Below, in pieces: positions 40,751 to 53,798 of a DNA stretch of 64,000 bases (within the stretch, counting starts at the first letter, position 1; every line of letters begins with the position of its first letter). The notes below the pieces were generated by a model, which saw only the letters and a program-made list of their open reading frames with translations, was not told the DNA's origin and did no database searches. This DNA is from Blastocladiella emersonii ATCC 22665 (Eukaryota; Blastocladiomycota; Blastocladiomycetes; Blastocladiales; Blastocladiaceae). The position numbers and the translations under genes are program-made. Location of the stretch: contig JANHCV010000002.1 in assembly GCA_025594325.1 (NCBI GenBank), forward strand, positions 2,777,634-2,841,633. The letters run 5' to 3'.

Positions 40751-43700
40751 GACTACGTTCCATGAAATACATGATCCATTGCGTGAGCAACGTTCCTAGC
40801 TTGCCCGCCCGCATGCGCGCTACGTCCGCCCACCCACCCACCCACCTAGGCCAGACAGGAAGGAAAGGGGACCCCAAGAGCCCCACGACACCACTTTAGC
40901 TCCACTACCACCCGCCAAGGCGCACGCAGCGACACCCGCAGCCATGCCATGGCGTTGGTGGGTGGATGGTGGCCAGCCAATCCTCATCACGCACGACACG
41001 TATGAAGGTCTGCCTGCATCCACCCATCCATTCATTCAACACACCCTCCCTCACGCACCCCTTCACTCGTGCTGTTTGACAGCCAGCTAGCCAGGTCCTG
41101 CTGCTGCTACCTATCTACCCTGCCCGCCTCCCACGCCCGCCGCGTCCTGAGCCAGGCAGGGCTGTGCTGCGATTAATGGCCGCGGCCAGTCCACGGTAGT
41201 GGTACCCATGCAGTACGTTCCATGGCCGCCCGGCCACCCTAGCTTGGTGCTTGTGTGTCACTTGGTCACCTTGGTCACCGTGGTCACCTTGGTCACCTTG
41301 GTCACTTGGTCACCTTGGTCACTTGGTCACTTGGCGCTTGTGATGGAGGTCTAATCCAGGCACGCACGGACACAGGCACGCACGGACACAGGCCCGCACG
41401 CCCACACGCTCTCCTGCCAGGAGCATGTGGTGTGTGGGTCATTCACCATTCAGTTTGTCGTCCCTAGCACTCCTTGGCCCCAGCACTGTCTCCTTCCTGC
41501 AGCAGGAGCCCTGCCGCCTCAGCCCTCCGCAGCCAGCCCTCTGCAGCCCTGTGAAGCAGTACGGCTGCTACGCTGTTTCCAAGGTACGGTGGCCAGGGCG
41601 ACGCAGGTGCTGTGGTGTTGCTTGCCACTTGGCTGGCAACAGGGGCTGGCGCACCCATCAATCAATCAACGGCACCGGGAGGGCAGGCAGGCGCACCCGT
41701 TGGAGCGAGTAGCAAGCCTGGATGATAAATCATTGTTGAGTTGAGGACGCCTTGCATGCCTGCCGTTCATGCGAGTGTGTGTGACACCAGGGTGGCCGTT
41801 TGCGCCGTGTGCGCACCGCGGGGTGCGTCGGGCGCTGTGTGCTGTGCGCGCTGCACGGTGCGCGGTGTACGTCCGTCAGCGGGTGAGTGGTTTCACGCGG
41901 ATAGACAGAGGAGCTGCTCGGAACCCTCTTTATTTTGGAACCAATGCATTTATTCCTTAACTGCGGTTGTGAACTGCAACCAGAATATCCACTGTGCAAC
42001 GGGCAGCAGCCTTTTTGTGGGCAAGCCGCAGTACGACAAGCCCGGACCGTGCACGTCGAGGAGCATAGGGGGAAGAATTGTGGGAGGAGAGGGGAGTACG
42101 AGAGAGATGGGCGAACGAGGCGAAGAGAGAGCGAGCTCGAGCAGCGAGCTAAGAGAGCGAACGAAGAGCAGTAAAGAGAGACCGAGCAGAGAGACACGCT
42201 GGCGTGACCAGCTAGAGCGCGAGGACATGCCAATGGACCAGTGGCAGTGCTGTGGTATTGGGCATGGCCTGTGAGGTTCGTCAGATGTTTTTCCATCTTT
42301 TTGTGCGGACGTTCTTCTTGTTGCGTTTCTCTTTATTTTGTTTTTCTCCTTCTTTTTCTTTTTCTTTTGTGCGTCAGCGCCATTCAGTGGCGGATCATGC
42401 GTTTCATCGTGGTCAGAACGAGAGAAAGTGGATGGGTCAGTACCGCGCGCAAACACCTGGTGCCACTGGACTTGCGTCGACTGCGCCGATCCTTGGTCTA
42501 GTCACATCACCGAATGTGCCTTGGGGAACCGAGCAACCAAAGTCGGACGGAGGGATCTGCAACAAGAGCCGCTTGGGCCGCGGCTGCTCGGAACCCTCCT
42601 TGGCCCATCATCATGCAGGACTTGGAGTGGACAGCAGAGCCGGCAGCCAGGAGGAGACTGGTCGTGTATTGACTAACAAAGTCGTCCCAGACTACCTACG
42701 AGATAGATAATATCTACTGGGTGGGCGCTGTCAGTCAGGCTGTCAGTGTGGCAGGCTGCCAGGCTGCCAGGGCTCATCATTCATTCGTTTGTTGGCTGGG
42801 ACGGCAACCAGAGAGCGCGGGCCCCCAATGACTTGCGAGGCGGTGTGGGTGTTCGGATAGCAGGTAGGCAAGGTGGCAGGTTGACAGGTTGGCAGGTTGG
42901 CAGGCTGGCAGGCTGGCAGGCTGGCAGGTTGGCAGGCTGGCAGGTTGGCTGTTTACTTAGTTGATTGGACCGTGCACTTTGACGACGGGCTCCATTATTA
43001 GGGGATCGAAGAGTTGGCTAGTGGAGTGTGCACAAAGCGGTAGATTTGAATATCTGGCGCTTTGGTTCCTCGCCCACCTGGACGTGAGGGTATGCGAAGA
43101 TTTGGCTGAGTATGGTTATGTTTGAGTACCATGACAATTATCAGCGTGGCGGGTTTGATACGTCCCGATCGTCAGTCAGGTGTTTTCTTGGTTCAATACT
43201 GTGATTTATAGGCCCTTGCCCACCTGGACATGGGGCACTCGAAGATTTGACTATGGTTTTGTTTGAGTACCATGACAATTATCTACGTGCCTGGTTTACG
43301 ATATTTCTTTGGTCAGATATTGCGTTGCTGTGATACTGTGATTTATGGGTCCCTGGCTAGCTGGACAAGCGGGAAGTGAAAGATTTGAATATGGTTTTGT
43401 TTGAGTATCAAGACAATTACCTACGCGGTCGGTATTATATAAACTCATGTGGTCAGATATTTCGTTGGTATGATACTGTGATTTATGGGTGTCCAACCTG
43501 CTGGACATGTGGGAAGTCGAAGATTTGAGTATGGTTTTGTTTGAGTACCATGACAGTTGCCAGAGTGGCTGGTTTACTATACTTCTATGGTCAGATATAC
43601 TGTTGCTTTGACGTTACGATTTATGGGTCCTCAACCAGCTGGACATGCAGGAAAGCAAAGATTTGAATATGGTTTTGATTGAGTACCATGACAATTATCC

Positions 43701-43814
43701 GCGTGGCTGTTTTACCATATTTCTGTCGTCAGATACTTTGTTGGTTCGATACTGTGATTTATGGGTCCCTGGCCAGCTGGACATGCGGGAAGTCAAGGTT
43801 TTGAATATGGTTTT
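40485..43814 (+). repeat. Array unit 2 (3330 bp)
   Basis: Two bases longer than unit 1 because of an AT insertion in GGTATTATATAAAC (about 43433). Unique G in GGTAGTGGTACC near 41198. Otherwise it carries A at the 38341-equivalent site, GTGAG, GACAGAGG and CGTCCC alleles. Confidence 0.95.
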
Positions 43815-46800
43815 GTTTGAGTACCATGACAATTATGTACGAGGCTGGTTTACTATCTTTCCGTTGTCAAATATTTAGTTGGGTCGATACTGTGATTTAT
43901 GGGTCCCTGGCTAGCTGGACAAGCGTGTAGTCAAAGATTTGAATATGGTTTTGTTCGACTACCATGACAATTGTCTACGTGGCTGGTTTGGTACGGCCCT
44001 ATCATCGGTCAATTCATTGCGTGCATATTGTGATTCGTGGAGGGTCCGATTGGGCCGGACATCCCCCTCTCTGCTGTCCAGACTACGTTCCATGAAATAC
44101 ATGATCCATTGCGTGAGCAACGTTCCTAGCTTGCCCGCCCGCATGCGCGCTACGTCCGCCCACCCACCCACCCACCTAGGCCAGACAGGAAGGAAAGGGG
44201 ACCCCAAGAGCCCCACGACACCACTTTAGCTCCACTACCACCCGCCAAGGCGCACGCAGCGACACCCGCAGCCATGCCATGGCGTTGGTGGGTGGATGGT
44301 GGCCAGCCAATCCTCATCACGCACGACACGTATGAAGGTCTGCCTGCATCCACCCATCCATTCATTCAACACACCCTCCCTCACGCACCCCTTCACTCGT
44401 GCTGTTTGACAGCCAGCTAGCCAGGTCCTGCTGCTGCTACCTATCTACCCTGCCCGCCTCCCACGCCCGCCGCGTCCTGAGCCAGGCAGGGCTGTGCTGC
44501 GATTAATGGCCGCGGCCAGTCCACGGTATTGGTACCCATGCAGTACGTTCCATGGCCGCCCGGCCACCCTAGCTTGGTGCTTGTGTGTCACTTGGTCACC
44601 TTGGTCACCGTGGTCACCTTGGTCACCTTGGTCACTTGGTCACCTTGGTCACTTGGTCACTTGGCGCTTGTGATGGAGGTCTAATCCAGGCACGCACGGA
44701 CACAGGCACGCACGGACACAGGCCCGCACGCCCACACGCTCTCCTGCCAGGAGCATGTGGTGTGTGGGTCATTCACCATTCAGTTTGTCGTCCCTAGCAC
44801 TCCTTGGCCCCAGCACTGTCTCCTTCCTGCAGCAGGAGCCCTGCCGCCTCAGCCCTCCGCAGCCAGCCCTCTGCAGCCCTGTGAAGCAGTACGGCTGCTA
44901 CGCTGTTTCCAAGGTACGGTGGCCAGGGCGACGCAGGTGCTGTGGTGTTGCTTGCCACTTGGCTGGCAACAGGGGCTGGCGCACCCATCAATCAATCAGC
45001 GGCACCGGGAGGGCAGGCAGGCGCACCCGTTGGAGCGAGTAGCAAGCCTGGATGATAAATCATTGTTGAGTTGAGGACGCCTTGCATGCCTGCCGTTCAT
45101 GCGAGTGTGTGTGACACCAGGGTGGCCGTTTGCGCCGTGTGCGCACCGCGGGGTGCGTCGGGCGCTGTGTGCTGTGCGCGCTGCACGGTGCGCGGTGTAC
45201 GTCCGTCAGCGGGTAAGTGGTTTCACGCGGATAGACCGAGGAGCTGCTCGGAACCCTCTTTATTTTGGAACCAATGCATTTATTCCTTAACTGCGGTTGT
45301 GAACTGCAACCAGAATATCCACTGTGCAACGGGCAGCAGCCTTTTTGTGGGCAAGCCGCAGTACGACAAGCCCGGACCGTGCACGTCGAGGAGCATAGGG
45401 GGAAGAATTGTGGGAGGAGAGGGGAGTACGAGAGAGATGGGCGAACGAGGCGAAGAGAGAGCGAGCTCGAGCAGCGAGCTAAGAGAGCGAACGAAGAGCA
45501 GTAAAGAGAGACCGAGCAGAGAGACACGCTGGCGTGACCAGCTAGAGCGCGAGGACATGCCAATGGACCAGTGGCAGTGCTGTGGTATTGGGCATGGCCT
45601 GTGAGGTTCGTCAGATGTTTTTCCATCTTTTTGTGCGGACGTTCTTCTTGTTGCGTTTCTCTTTATTTTGTTTTTCTCCTTCTTTTTCTTTTTCTTTTGT
45701 GCGTCAGCGCCATTCAGTGGCGGATCATGCGTTTCATCGTGGTCAGAACGAGAGAAAGTGGATGGGTCAGTACCGCGCGCAAACACCTGGTGCCACTGGA
45801 CTTGCGTCGACTGCGCCGATCCTTGGTCTAGTCACATCACCGAATGTGCCTTGGGGAACCGAGCAACCAAAGTCGGACGGAGGGATCTGCAACAAGAGCC
45901 GCTTGGGCCGCGGCTGCTCGGAACCCTCCTTGGCCCATCATCATGCAGGACTTGGAGTGGACAGCAGAGCCGGCAGCCAGGAGGAGACTGGTCGTGTATT
46001 GACTAACAAAGTCGTCCCAGACTACCTACGAGATAGATAATATCTACTGGGTGGGCGCTGTCAGTCAGGCTGTCAGTGTGGCAGGCTGCCAGGCTGCCAG
46101 GGCTCATCATTCATTCGTTTGTTGGCTGGGACGGCAACCAGAGAGCGCGGGCCCCCAATGACTTGCGAGGCGGTGTGGGTGTTCGGATAGCAGGTAGGCA
46201 AGGTGGCAGGTTGACAGGTTGGCAGGTTGGCAGGCTGGCAGGCTGGCAGGCTGGCAGGTTGGCAGGCTGGCAGGTTGGCTGTTTACTTAGTTGATTGGAC
46301 CGTGCACTTTGACGACGGGCTCCATTATTAGGGGATCGAAGAGTTGGCTAGTGGAGTGTGCACAAAGCGGTAGATTTGAATATCTGGCGCTTTGGTTCCT
46401 CGCCCACCTGGACGTGAGGGTATGCGAAGATTTGGCTGAGTATGGTTATGTTTGAGTACCATGACAATTATCAGCGTGGCGGGTTTGATACGTCCCGATC
46501 GTCAGTCAGGTGTTTTCTTGGTTCAATACTGTGATTTATAGGCCCTTGCCCACCTGGACATGGGGCACTCGAAGATTTGACTATGGTTTTGTTTGAGTAC
46601 CATGACAATTATCTACGTGCCTGGTTTACGATATTTCTTTGGTCAGATATTGCGTTGCTGTGATACTGTGATTTATGGGTCCCTGGCTAGCTGGACAAGC
46701 GGGAAGTGAAAGATTTGAATATGGTTTTGTTTGAGTATCAAGACAATTACCTACGCGGTCGGTTATATATACTCATGTGGTCAGATATTTCGTTGGTATG

Positions 46801-47142
46801 ATACTGTGATTTATGGGTGTCCAACCTGCTGGACATGTGGGAAGTCGAAGATTTGAGTATGGTTTTGTTTGAGTACCATGACAGTTGCCAGAGTGGCTGG
46901 TTTACTATACTTCTATGGTCAGATATACTGTTGCTTTGACGTTACGATTTATGGGTCCTCAACCAGCTGGACATGCAGGAAAGCAAAGATTTGAATATGG
47001 TTTTGATTGAGTACCATGACAATTATCCGCGTGGCTGTTTTACCATATTTCTGTCGTCAGATACTTTGTTGGTTCGATACTGTGATTTATGGGTCCCTGG
47101 CCAGCTGGACATGCGGGAAGTCAAGGTTTTGAATATGGTTTT
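43815..47142 (+). repeat. Array unit 3 (3328 bp)
   Basis: Carries the G allele at the 38341-equivalent site as in unit 1, but GTAAG and GACCGAGG at the sites before the LINE tail, and TATATATAC in place of TATATAAAC. It is a mosaic of unit-1-like and unit-4-like alleles. Confidence 0.95.
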
Positions 47143-50100
47143 GTTTGAGTACCATGACAATTATGTACGAGGCTGGTTTACTATCTTTCCGTTGTCAAAT
47201 ATTTAGTTGGGTCGATACTGTGATTTATGGGTCCCTGGCTAGCTGGACAAGCGTGTAGTCAAAGATTTGAATATGGTTTTGTTCGACTACCATGACAATT
47301 GTCTACGTGGCTGGTTTGGTACGGCCCTATCATCGGTCAATTCATTGCGTGCGTATTGTGATTCGTGGAGGGTCCGATTGGGCCGGACATCCCCCTCTCT
47401 GCTGTCCAGACTACGTTCCATGAAATACATGATCCATTGCGTGAGCAACGTTCCTAGCTTGCCCGCCCGCATGCGCGCTACGTCCGCCCACCCACCCACC
47501 CACCTAGGCCAGACAGGAAGGAAAGGGGACCCCAAGAGCCCCACGACACCACTTTAGCTCCACTACCACCCGCCAAGGCGCACGCAGCGACACCCGCAGC
47601 CATGCCATGGCGTTGGTGGGTGGATGGTGGCCAGCCAATCCTCATCACGCACGACACGTATGAAGGTCTGCCTGCATCCACCCATCCATTCATTCAACAC
47701 ACCCTCCCTCACGCACCCCTTCACTCGTGCTGTTTGACAGCCAGCTAGCCAGGTCCTGCTGCTGCTACCTATCTACCCTGCCCGCCTCCCACGCCCGCCG
47801 CGTCCTGAGCCAGGCAGGGCTGTGCTGCGATTAATGGCCGCGGCCAGTCCACGGTATTGGTACCCATGCAGTACGTTCCATGGCCGCCCGGCCACCCTAG
47901 CTTGGTGCTTGTGTGTCACTTGGTCACCTTGGTCACCGTGGTCACCTTGGTCACCTTGGTCACTTGGTCACCTTGGTCACTTGGTCACTTGGCGCTTGTG
48001 ATGGAGGTCTAATCCAGGCACGCACGGACACAGGCACGCACGGACACAGGCCCGCACGCCCACACGCTCTCCTGCCAGGAGCATGTGGTGTGTGGGTCAT
48101 TCACCATTCAGTTTGTCGTCCCTAGCACTCCTTGGCCCCAGCACTGTCTCCTTCCTGCAGCAGGAGCCCTGCCGCCTCAGCCCTCCGCAGCCAGCCCTCT
48201 GCAGCCCTGTGAAGCAGTACGGCTGCTACGCTGTTTCCAAGGTACGGTGGCCAGGGCGACGCAGGTGCTGTGGTGTTGCTTGCCACTTGGCTGGCAACAG
48301 GGGCTGGCGCACCCATCAATCAATCAACGGCACCGGGAGGGCAGGCAGGCGCACCCGTTGGAGCGAGTAGCAAGCCTGGATGATAAATCATTGTTGAGTT
48401 GAGGACGCCTTGCATGCCTGCCGTTCATGCGAGTGTGTGTGACACCAGGGTGGCCGTTTGCGCCGTGTGCGCACCGCGGGGTGCGTCGGGCGCTGTGTGC
48501 TGTGCGCGCTGCACGGTGCGCGGTGTACGTCCGTCAGCGGGTAAGTGGTTTCACGCGGATAGACCGAGGAGCTGCTCGGAACCCTCTTTATTTTGGAACC
48601 AATGCATTTATTCCTTAACTGCGGTTGTGAACTGCAACCAGAATATCCACTGTGCAACGGGCAGCAGCCTTTTTGTGGGCAAGCCGCAGTACGACAAGCC
48701 CGGACCGTGCACGTCGAGGAGCATAGGGGGAAGAATTGTGGGAGGAGAGGGGAGTACGAGAGAGATGGGCGAACGAGGCGAAGAGAGAGCGAGCTCGAGC
48801 AGCGAGCTAAGAGAGCGAACGAAGAGCAGTAAAGAGAGACCGAGCAGAGAGACACGCTGGCGTGACCAGCTAGAGCGCGAGGACATGCCAATGGACCAGT
48901 GGCAGTGCTGTGGTATTGGGCATGGCCTGTGAGGTTCGTCAGATGTTTTTCCATCTTTTTGTGCGGACGTTCTTCTTGTTGCGTTTCTCTTTATTTTGTT
49001 TTTCTCCTTCTTTTTCTTTTTCTTTTGTGCGTCAGCGCCATTCAGTGGCGGATCATGCGTTTCATCGTGGTCAGAACGAGAGAAAGTGGATGGGTCAGTA
49101 CCGCGCGCAAACACCTGGTGCCACTGGACTTGCGTCGACTGCGCCGATCCTTGGTCTAGTCACATCACCGAATGTGCCTTGGGGAACCGAGCAACCAAAG
49201 TCGGACGGAGGGATCTGCAACAAGAGCCGCTTGGGCCGCGGCTGCTCGGAACCCTCCTTGGCCCATCATCATGCAGGACTTGGAGTGGACAGCAGAGCCG
49301 GCAGCCAGGAGGAGACTGGTCGTGTATTGACTAACAAAGTCGTCCCAGACTACCTACGAGATAGATAATATCTACTGGGTGGGCGCTGTCAGTCAGGCTG
49401 TCAGTGTGGCAGGCTGCCAGGCTGCCAGGGCTCATCATTCATTCGTTTGTTGGCTGGGACGGCAACCAGAGAGCGCGGGCCCCCAATGACTTGCGAGGCG
49501 GTGTGGGTGTTCGGATAGCAGGTAGGCAAGGTGGCAGGTTGACAGGTTGGCAGGTTGGCAGGCTGGCAGGCTGGCAGGCTGGCAGGTTGGCAGGCTGGCA
49601 GGTTGGCTGTTTACTTAGTTGATTGGACCGTGCACTTTGACGACGGGCTCCATTATTAGGGGATCGAAGAGTTGGCTAGTGGAGTGTGCACAAAGCGGTA
49701 GATTTGAATATCTGGCGCTTTGGTTCCTCGCCCACCTGGACGTGAGGGTATGCGAAGATTTGGCTGAGTATGGTTATGTTTGAGTACCATGACAATTATC
49801 AGCGTGGCGGGTTTGATACGTCCCGATCGTCAGTCAGGTGTTTTCTTGGTTCAATACTGTGATTTATAGGCCCTTGCCCACCTGGACATGGGGCACTCGA
49901 AGATTTGACTATGGTTTTGTTTGAGTACCATGACAATTATCTACGTGCCTGGTTTACGATATTTCTTTGGTCAGATATTGCGTTGCTGTGATACTGTGAT
50001 TTATGGGTCCCTGGCTAGCTGGACAAGCGGGAAGTGAAAGATTTGAATATGGTTTTGTTTGAGTATCAAGACAATTACCTACGCGGTCGGTTATATATAC

Positions 50101-50470
50101 TCATGTGGTCAGATATTTCGTTGGTATGATACTGTGATTTATGGGTGTCCAACCTGCTGGACATGTGGGAAGTCGAAGATTTGAGTATGGTTTTGTTTGA
50201 GTACCATGACAGTTGCCAGAGTGGCTGGTTTACTATACTTCTATGGTCAGATATACTGTTGCTTTGACGTTACGATTTATGGGTCCTCAACCAGCTGGAC
50301 ATGCAGGAAAGCAAAGATTTGAATATGGTTTTGATTGAGTACCATGACAATTATCCGCGTGGCTGTTTTACCATATTTCTGTCGTCAGATACTTTGTTGG
50401 TTCGATACTGTGATTTATGGGTCCCTGGCCAGCTGGACATGCGGGAAGTCAAGGTTTTGAATATGGTTTT
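47143..50470 (+). repeat. Array unit 4 (3328 bp)
   Basis: First unit with G instead of A at the 37367-equivalent site (GCGTATTG). GTAAG, GACCGAGG and CGTCCC alleles. Confidence 0.95.
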
Positions 50471-53400
50471 GTTTGAGTACCATGACAATTATGTACGAGG
50501 CTGGTTTACTATCTTTCCGTTGTCAAATATTTAGTTGGGTCGATACTGTGATTTATGGGTCCCTGGCTAGCTGGACAAGCGTGTAGTCAAAGATTTGAAT
50601 ATGGTTTTGTTCGACTACCATGACAATTGTCTACGTGGCTGGTTTGGTACGGCCCTATCATCGGTCAATTCATTGCGTGCGTATTGTGATTCGTGGAGGG
50701 TCCGATTGGGCCGGACATCCCCCTCTCTGCTGTCCAGACTACGTTCCATGAAATACATGATCCATTGCGTGAGCAACGTTCCTAGCTTGCCCGCCCGCAT
50801 GCGCGCTACGTCCGCCCACCCACCCACCCACCTAGGCCAGACAGGAAGGAAAGGGGACCCCAAGAGCCCCACGACACCACTTTAGCTCCACTACCACCCG
50901 CCAAGGCGCACGCAGCGACACCCGCAGCCATGCCATGGCGTTGGTGGGTGGATGGTGGCCAGCCAATCCTCATCACGCACGACACGTATGAAGGTCTGCC
51001 TGCATCCACCCATCCATTCATTCAACACACCCTCCCTCACGCACCCCTTCACTCGTGCTGTTTGACAGCCAGCTAGCCAGGTCCTGCTGCTGCTACCTAT
51101 CTACCCTGCCCGCCTCCCACGCCCGCCGCGTCCTGAGCCAGGCAGGGCTGTGCTGCGATTAATGGCCGCGGCCAGTCCACGGTATTGGTACCCATGCAGT
51201 ACGTTCCATGGCCGCCCGGCCACCCTAGCTTGGTGCTTGTGTGTCACTTGGTCACCTTGGTCACCGTGGTCACCTTGGTCACCTTGGTCACTTGGTCACC
51301 TTGGTCACTTGGTCACTTGGCGCTTGTGATGGAGGTCTAATCCAGGCACGCACGGACACAGGCACGCACGGACACAGGCCCGCACGCCCACACGCTCTCC
51401 TGCCAGGAGCATGTGGTGTGTGGGTCATTCACCATTCAGTTTGTCGTCCCTAGCACTCCTTGGCCCCAGCACTGTCTCCTTCCTGCAGCAGGAGCCCTGC
51501 CGCCTCAGCCCTCCGCAGCCAGCCCTCTGCAGCCCTGTGAAGCAGTACGGCTGCTACGCTGTTTCCAAGGTACGGTGGCCAGGGCGACGCAGGTGCTGTG
51601 GTGTTGCTTGCCACTTGGCTGGCAACAGGGGCTGGCGCACCCATCAATCAATCAACGGCACCGGGAGGGCAGGCAGGCGCACCCGTTGGAGCGAGTAGCA
51701 AGCCTGGATGATAAATCATTGTTGAGTTGAGGACGCCTTGCATGCCTGCCGTTCATGCGAGTGTGTGTGACACCAGGGTGGCCGTTTGCGCCGTGTGCGC
51801 ACCGCGGGGTGCGTCGGGCGCTGTGTGCTGTGCGCGCTGCACGGTGCGCGGTGTACGTCCGTCAGCGGGTAAGTGGTTTCACGCGGATAGACCGAGGAGC
51901 TGCTCGGAACCCTCTTTATTTTGGAACCAATGCATTTATTCCTTAACTGCGGTTGTGAACTGCAACCAGAATATCCACTGTGCAACGGGCAGCAGCCTTT
52001 TTGTGGGCAAGCCGCAGTACGACAAGCCCGGACCGTGCACGTCGAGGAGCATAGGGGGAAGAATTGTGGGAGGAGAGGGGAGTACGAGAGAGATGGGCGA
52101 ACGAGGCGAAGAGAGAGCGAGCTCGAGCAGCGAGCTAAGAGAGCGAACGAAGAGCAGTAAAGAGAGACCGAGCAGAGAGACACGCTGGCGTGACCAGCTA
52201 GAGCGCGAGGACATGCCAATGGACCAGTGGCAGTGCTGTGGTATTGGGCATGGCCTGTGAGGTTCGTCAGATGTTTTTCCATCTTTTTGTGCGGACGTTC
52301 TTCTTGTTGCGTTTCTCTTTATTTTGTTTTTCTCCTTCTTTTTCTTTTTCTTTTGTGCGTCAGCGCCATTCAGTGGCGGATCATGCGTTTCATCGTGGTC
52401 AGAACGAGAGAAAGTGGATGGGTCAGTACCGCGCGCAAACACCTGGTGCCACTGGACTTGCGTCGACTGCGCCGATCCTTGGTCTAGTCACATCACCGAA
52501 TGTGCCTTGGGGAACCGAGCAACCAAAGTCGGACGGAGGGATCTGCAACAAGAGCCGCTTGGGCCGCGGCTGCTCGGAACCCTCCTTGGCCCATCATCAT
52601 GCAGGACTTGGAGTGGACAGCAGAGCCGGCAGCCAGGAGGAGACTGGTCGTGTATTGACTAACAAAGTCGTCCCAGACTACCTACGAGATAGATAATATC
52701 TACTGGGTGGGCGCTGTCAGTCAGGCTGTCAGTGTGGCAGGCTGCCAGGCTGCCAGGGCTCATCATTCATTCGTTTGTTGGCTGGGACGGCAACCAGAGA
52801 GCGCGGGCCCCCAATGACTTGCGAGGCGGTGTGGGTGTTCGGATAGCAGGTAGGCAAGGTGGCAGGTTGACAGGTTGGCAGGTTGGCAGGCTGGCAGGCT
52901 GGCAGGCTGGCAGGTTGGCAGGCTGGCAGGTTGGCTGTTTACTTAGTTGATTGGACCGTGCACTTTGACGACGGGCTCCATTATTAGGGGATCGAAGAGT
53001 TGGCTAGTGGAGTGTGCACAAAGCGGTAGATTTGAATATCTGGCGCTTTGGTTCCTCGCCCACCTGGACGTGAGGGTATGCGAAGATTTGGCTGAGTATG
53101 GTTATGTTTGAGTACCATGACAATTATCAGCGTGGCGGGTTTGATACATCCCGATCGTCAGTCAGGTGTTTTCTTGGTTCAATACTGTGATTTATAGGCC
53201 CTTGCCCACCTGGACATGGGGCACTCGAAGATTTGACTATGGTTTTGTTTGAGTACCATGACAATTATCTACGTGCCTGGTTTACGATATTTCTTTGGTC
53301 AGATATTGCGTTGCTGTGATACTGTGATTTATGGGTCCCTGGCTAGCTGGACAAGCGGGAAGTGAAAGATTTGAATATGGTTTTGTTTGAGTATCAAGAC

Positions 53401-53798
53401 AATTACCTACGCGGTCGGTTATATATACTCATGTGGTCAGATATTTCGTTGGTTTGATACTGTGATTTATGGGTGTCCAACCTGCTGGACATGTGGGAAG
53501 TCGAAGATTTGAGTATGGTTTTGTTTGAGTACCATGACAGTTGCCAGAGTGGCTGGTTTACTATACTTCTATGGTCAGATATACTGTTGCTTTGACGTTA
53601 CGATTTATGGGTCCTCAACCAGCTGGACATGCAGGAAAGCAAAGATTTGAATATGGTTTTGATTGAGTACCATGACAATTATCCGCGTGGCTGTTTTACC
53701 ATATTTCTGTCGTCAGATACTTTGTTGGTTCGATACTGTGATTTATGGGTCCCTGGCCAGCTGGACATGCGGGAAGTCAAGGTTTTGAATATGGTTTT
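50471..53798 (+). repeat. Array unit 5 (3328 bp)
   Basis: Like unit 4 in its first part. From about 53153 it has CATCCC instead of CGTCCC, and GGTTTGAT instead of GGTATGAT near 53451. Confidence 0.95.
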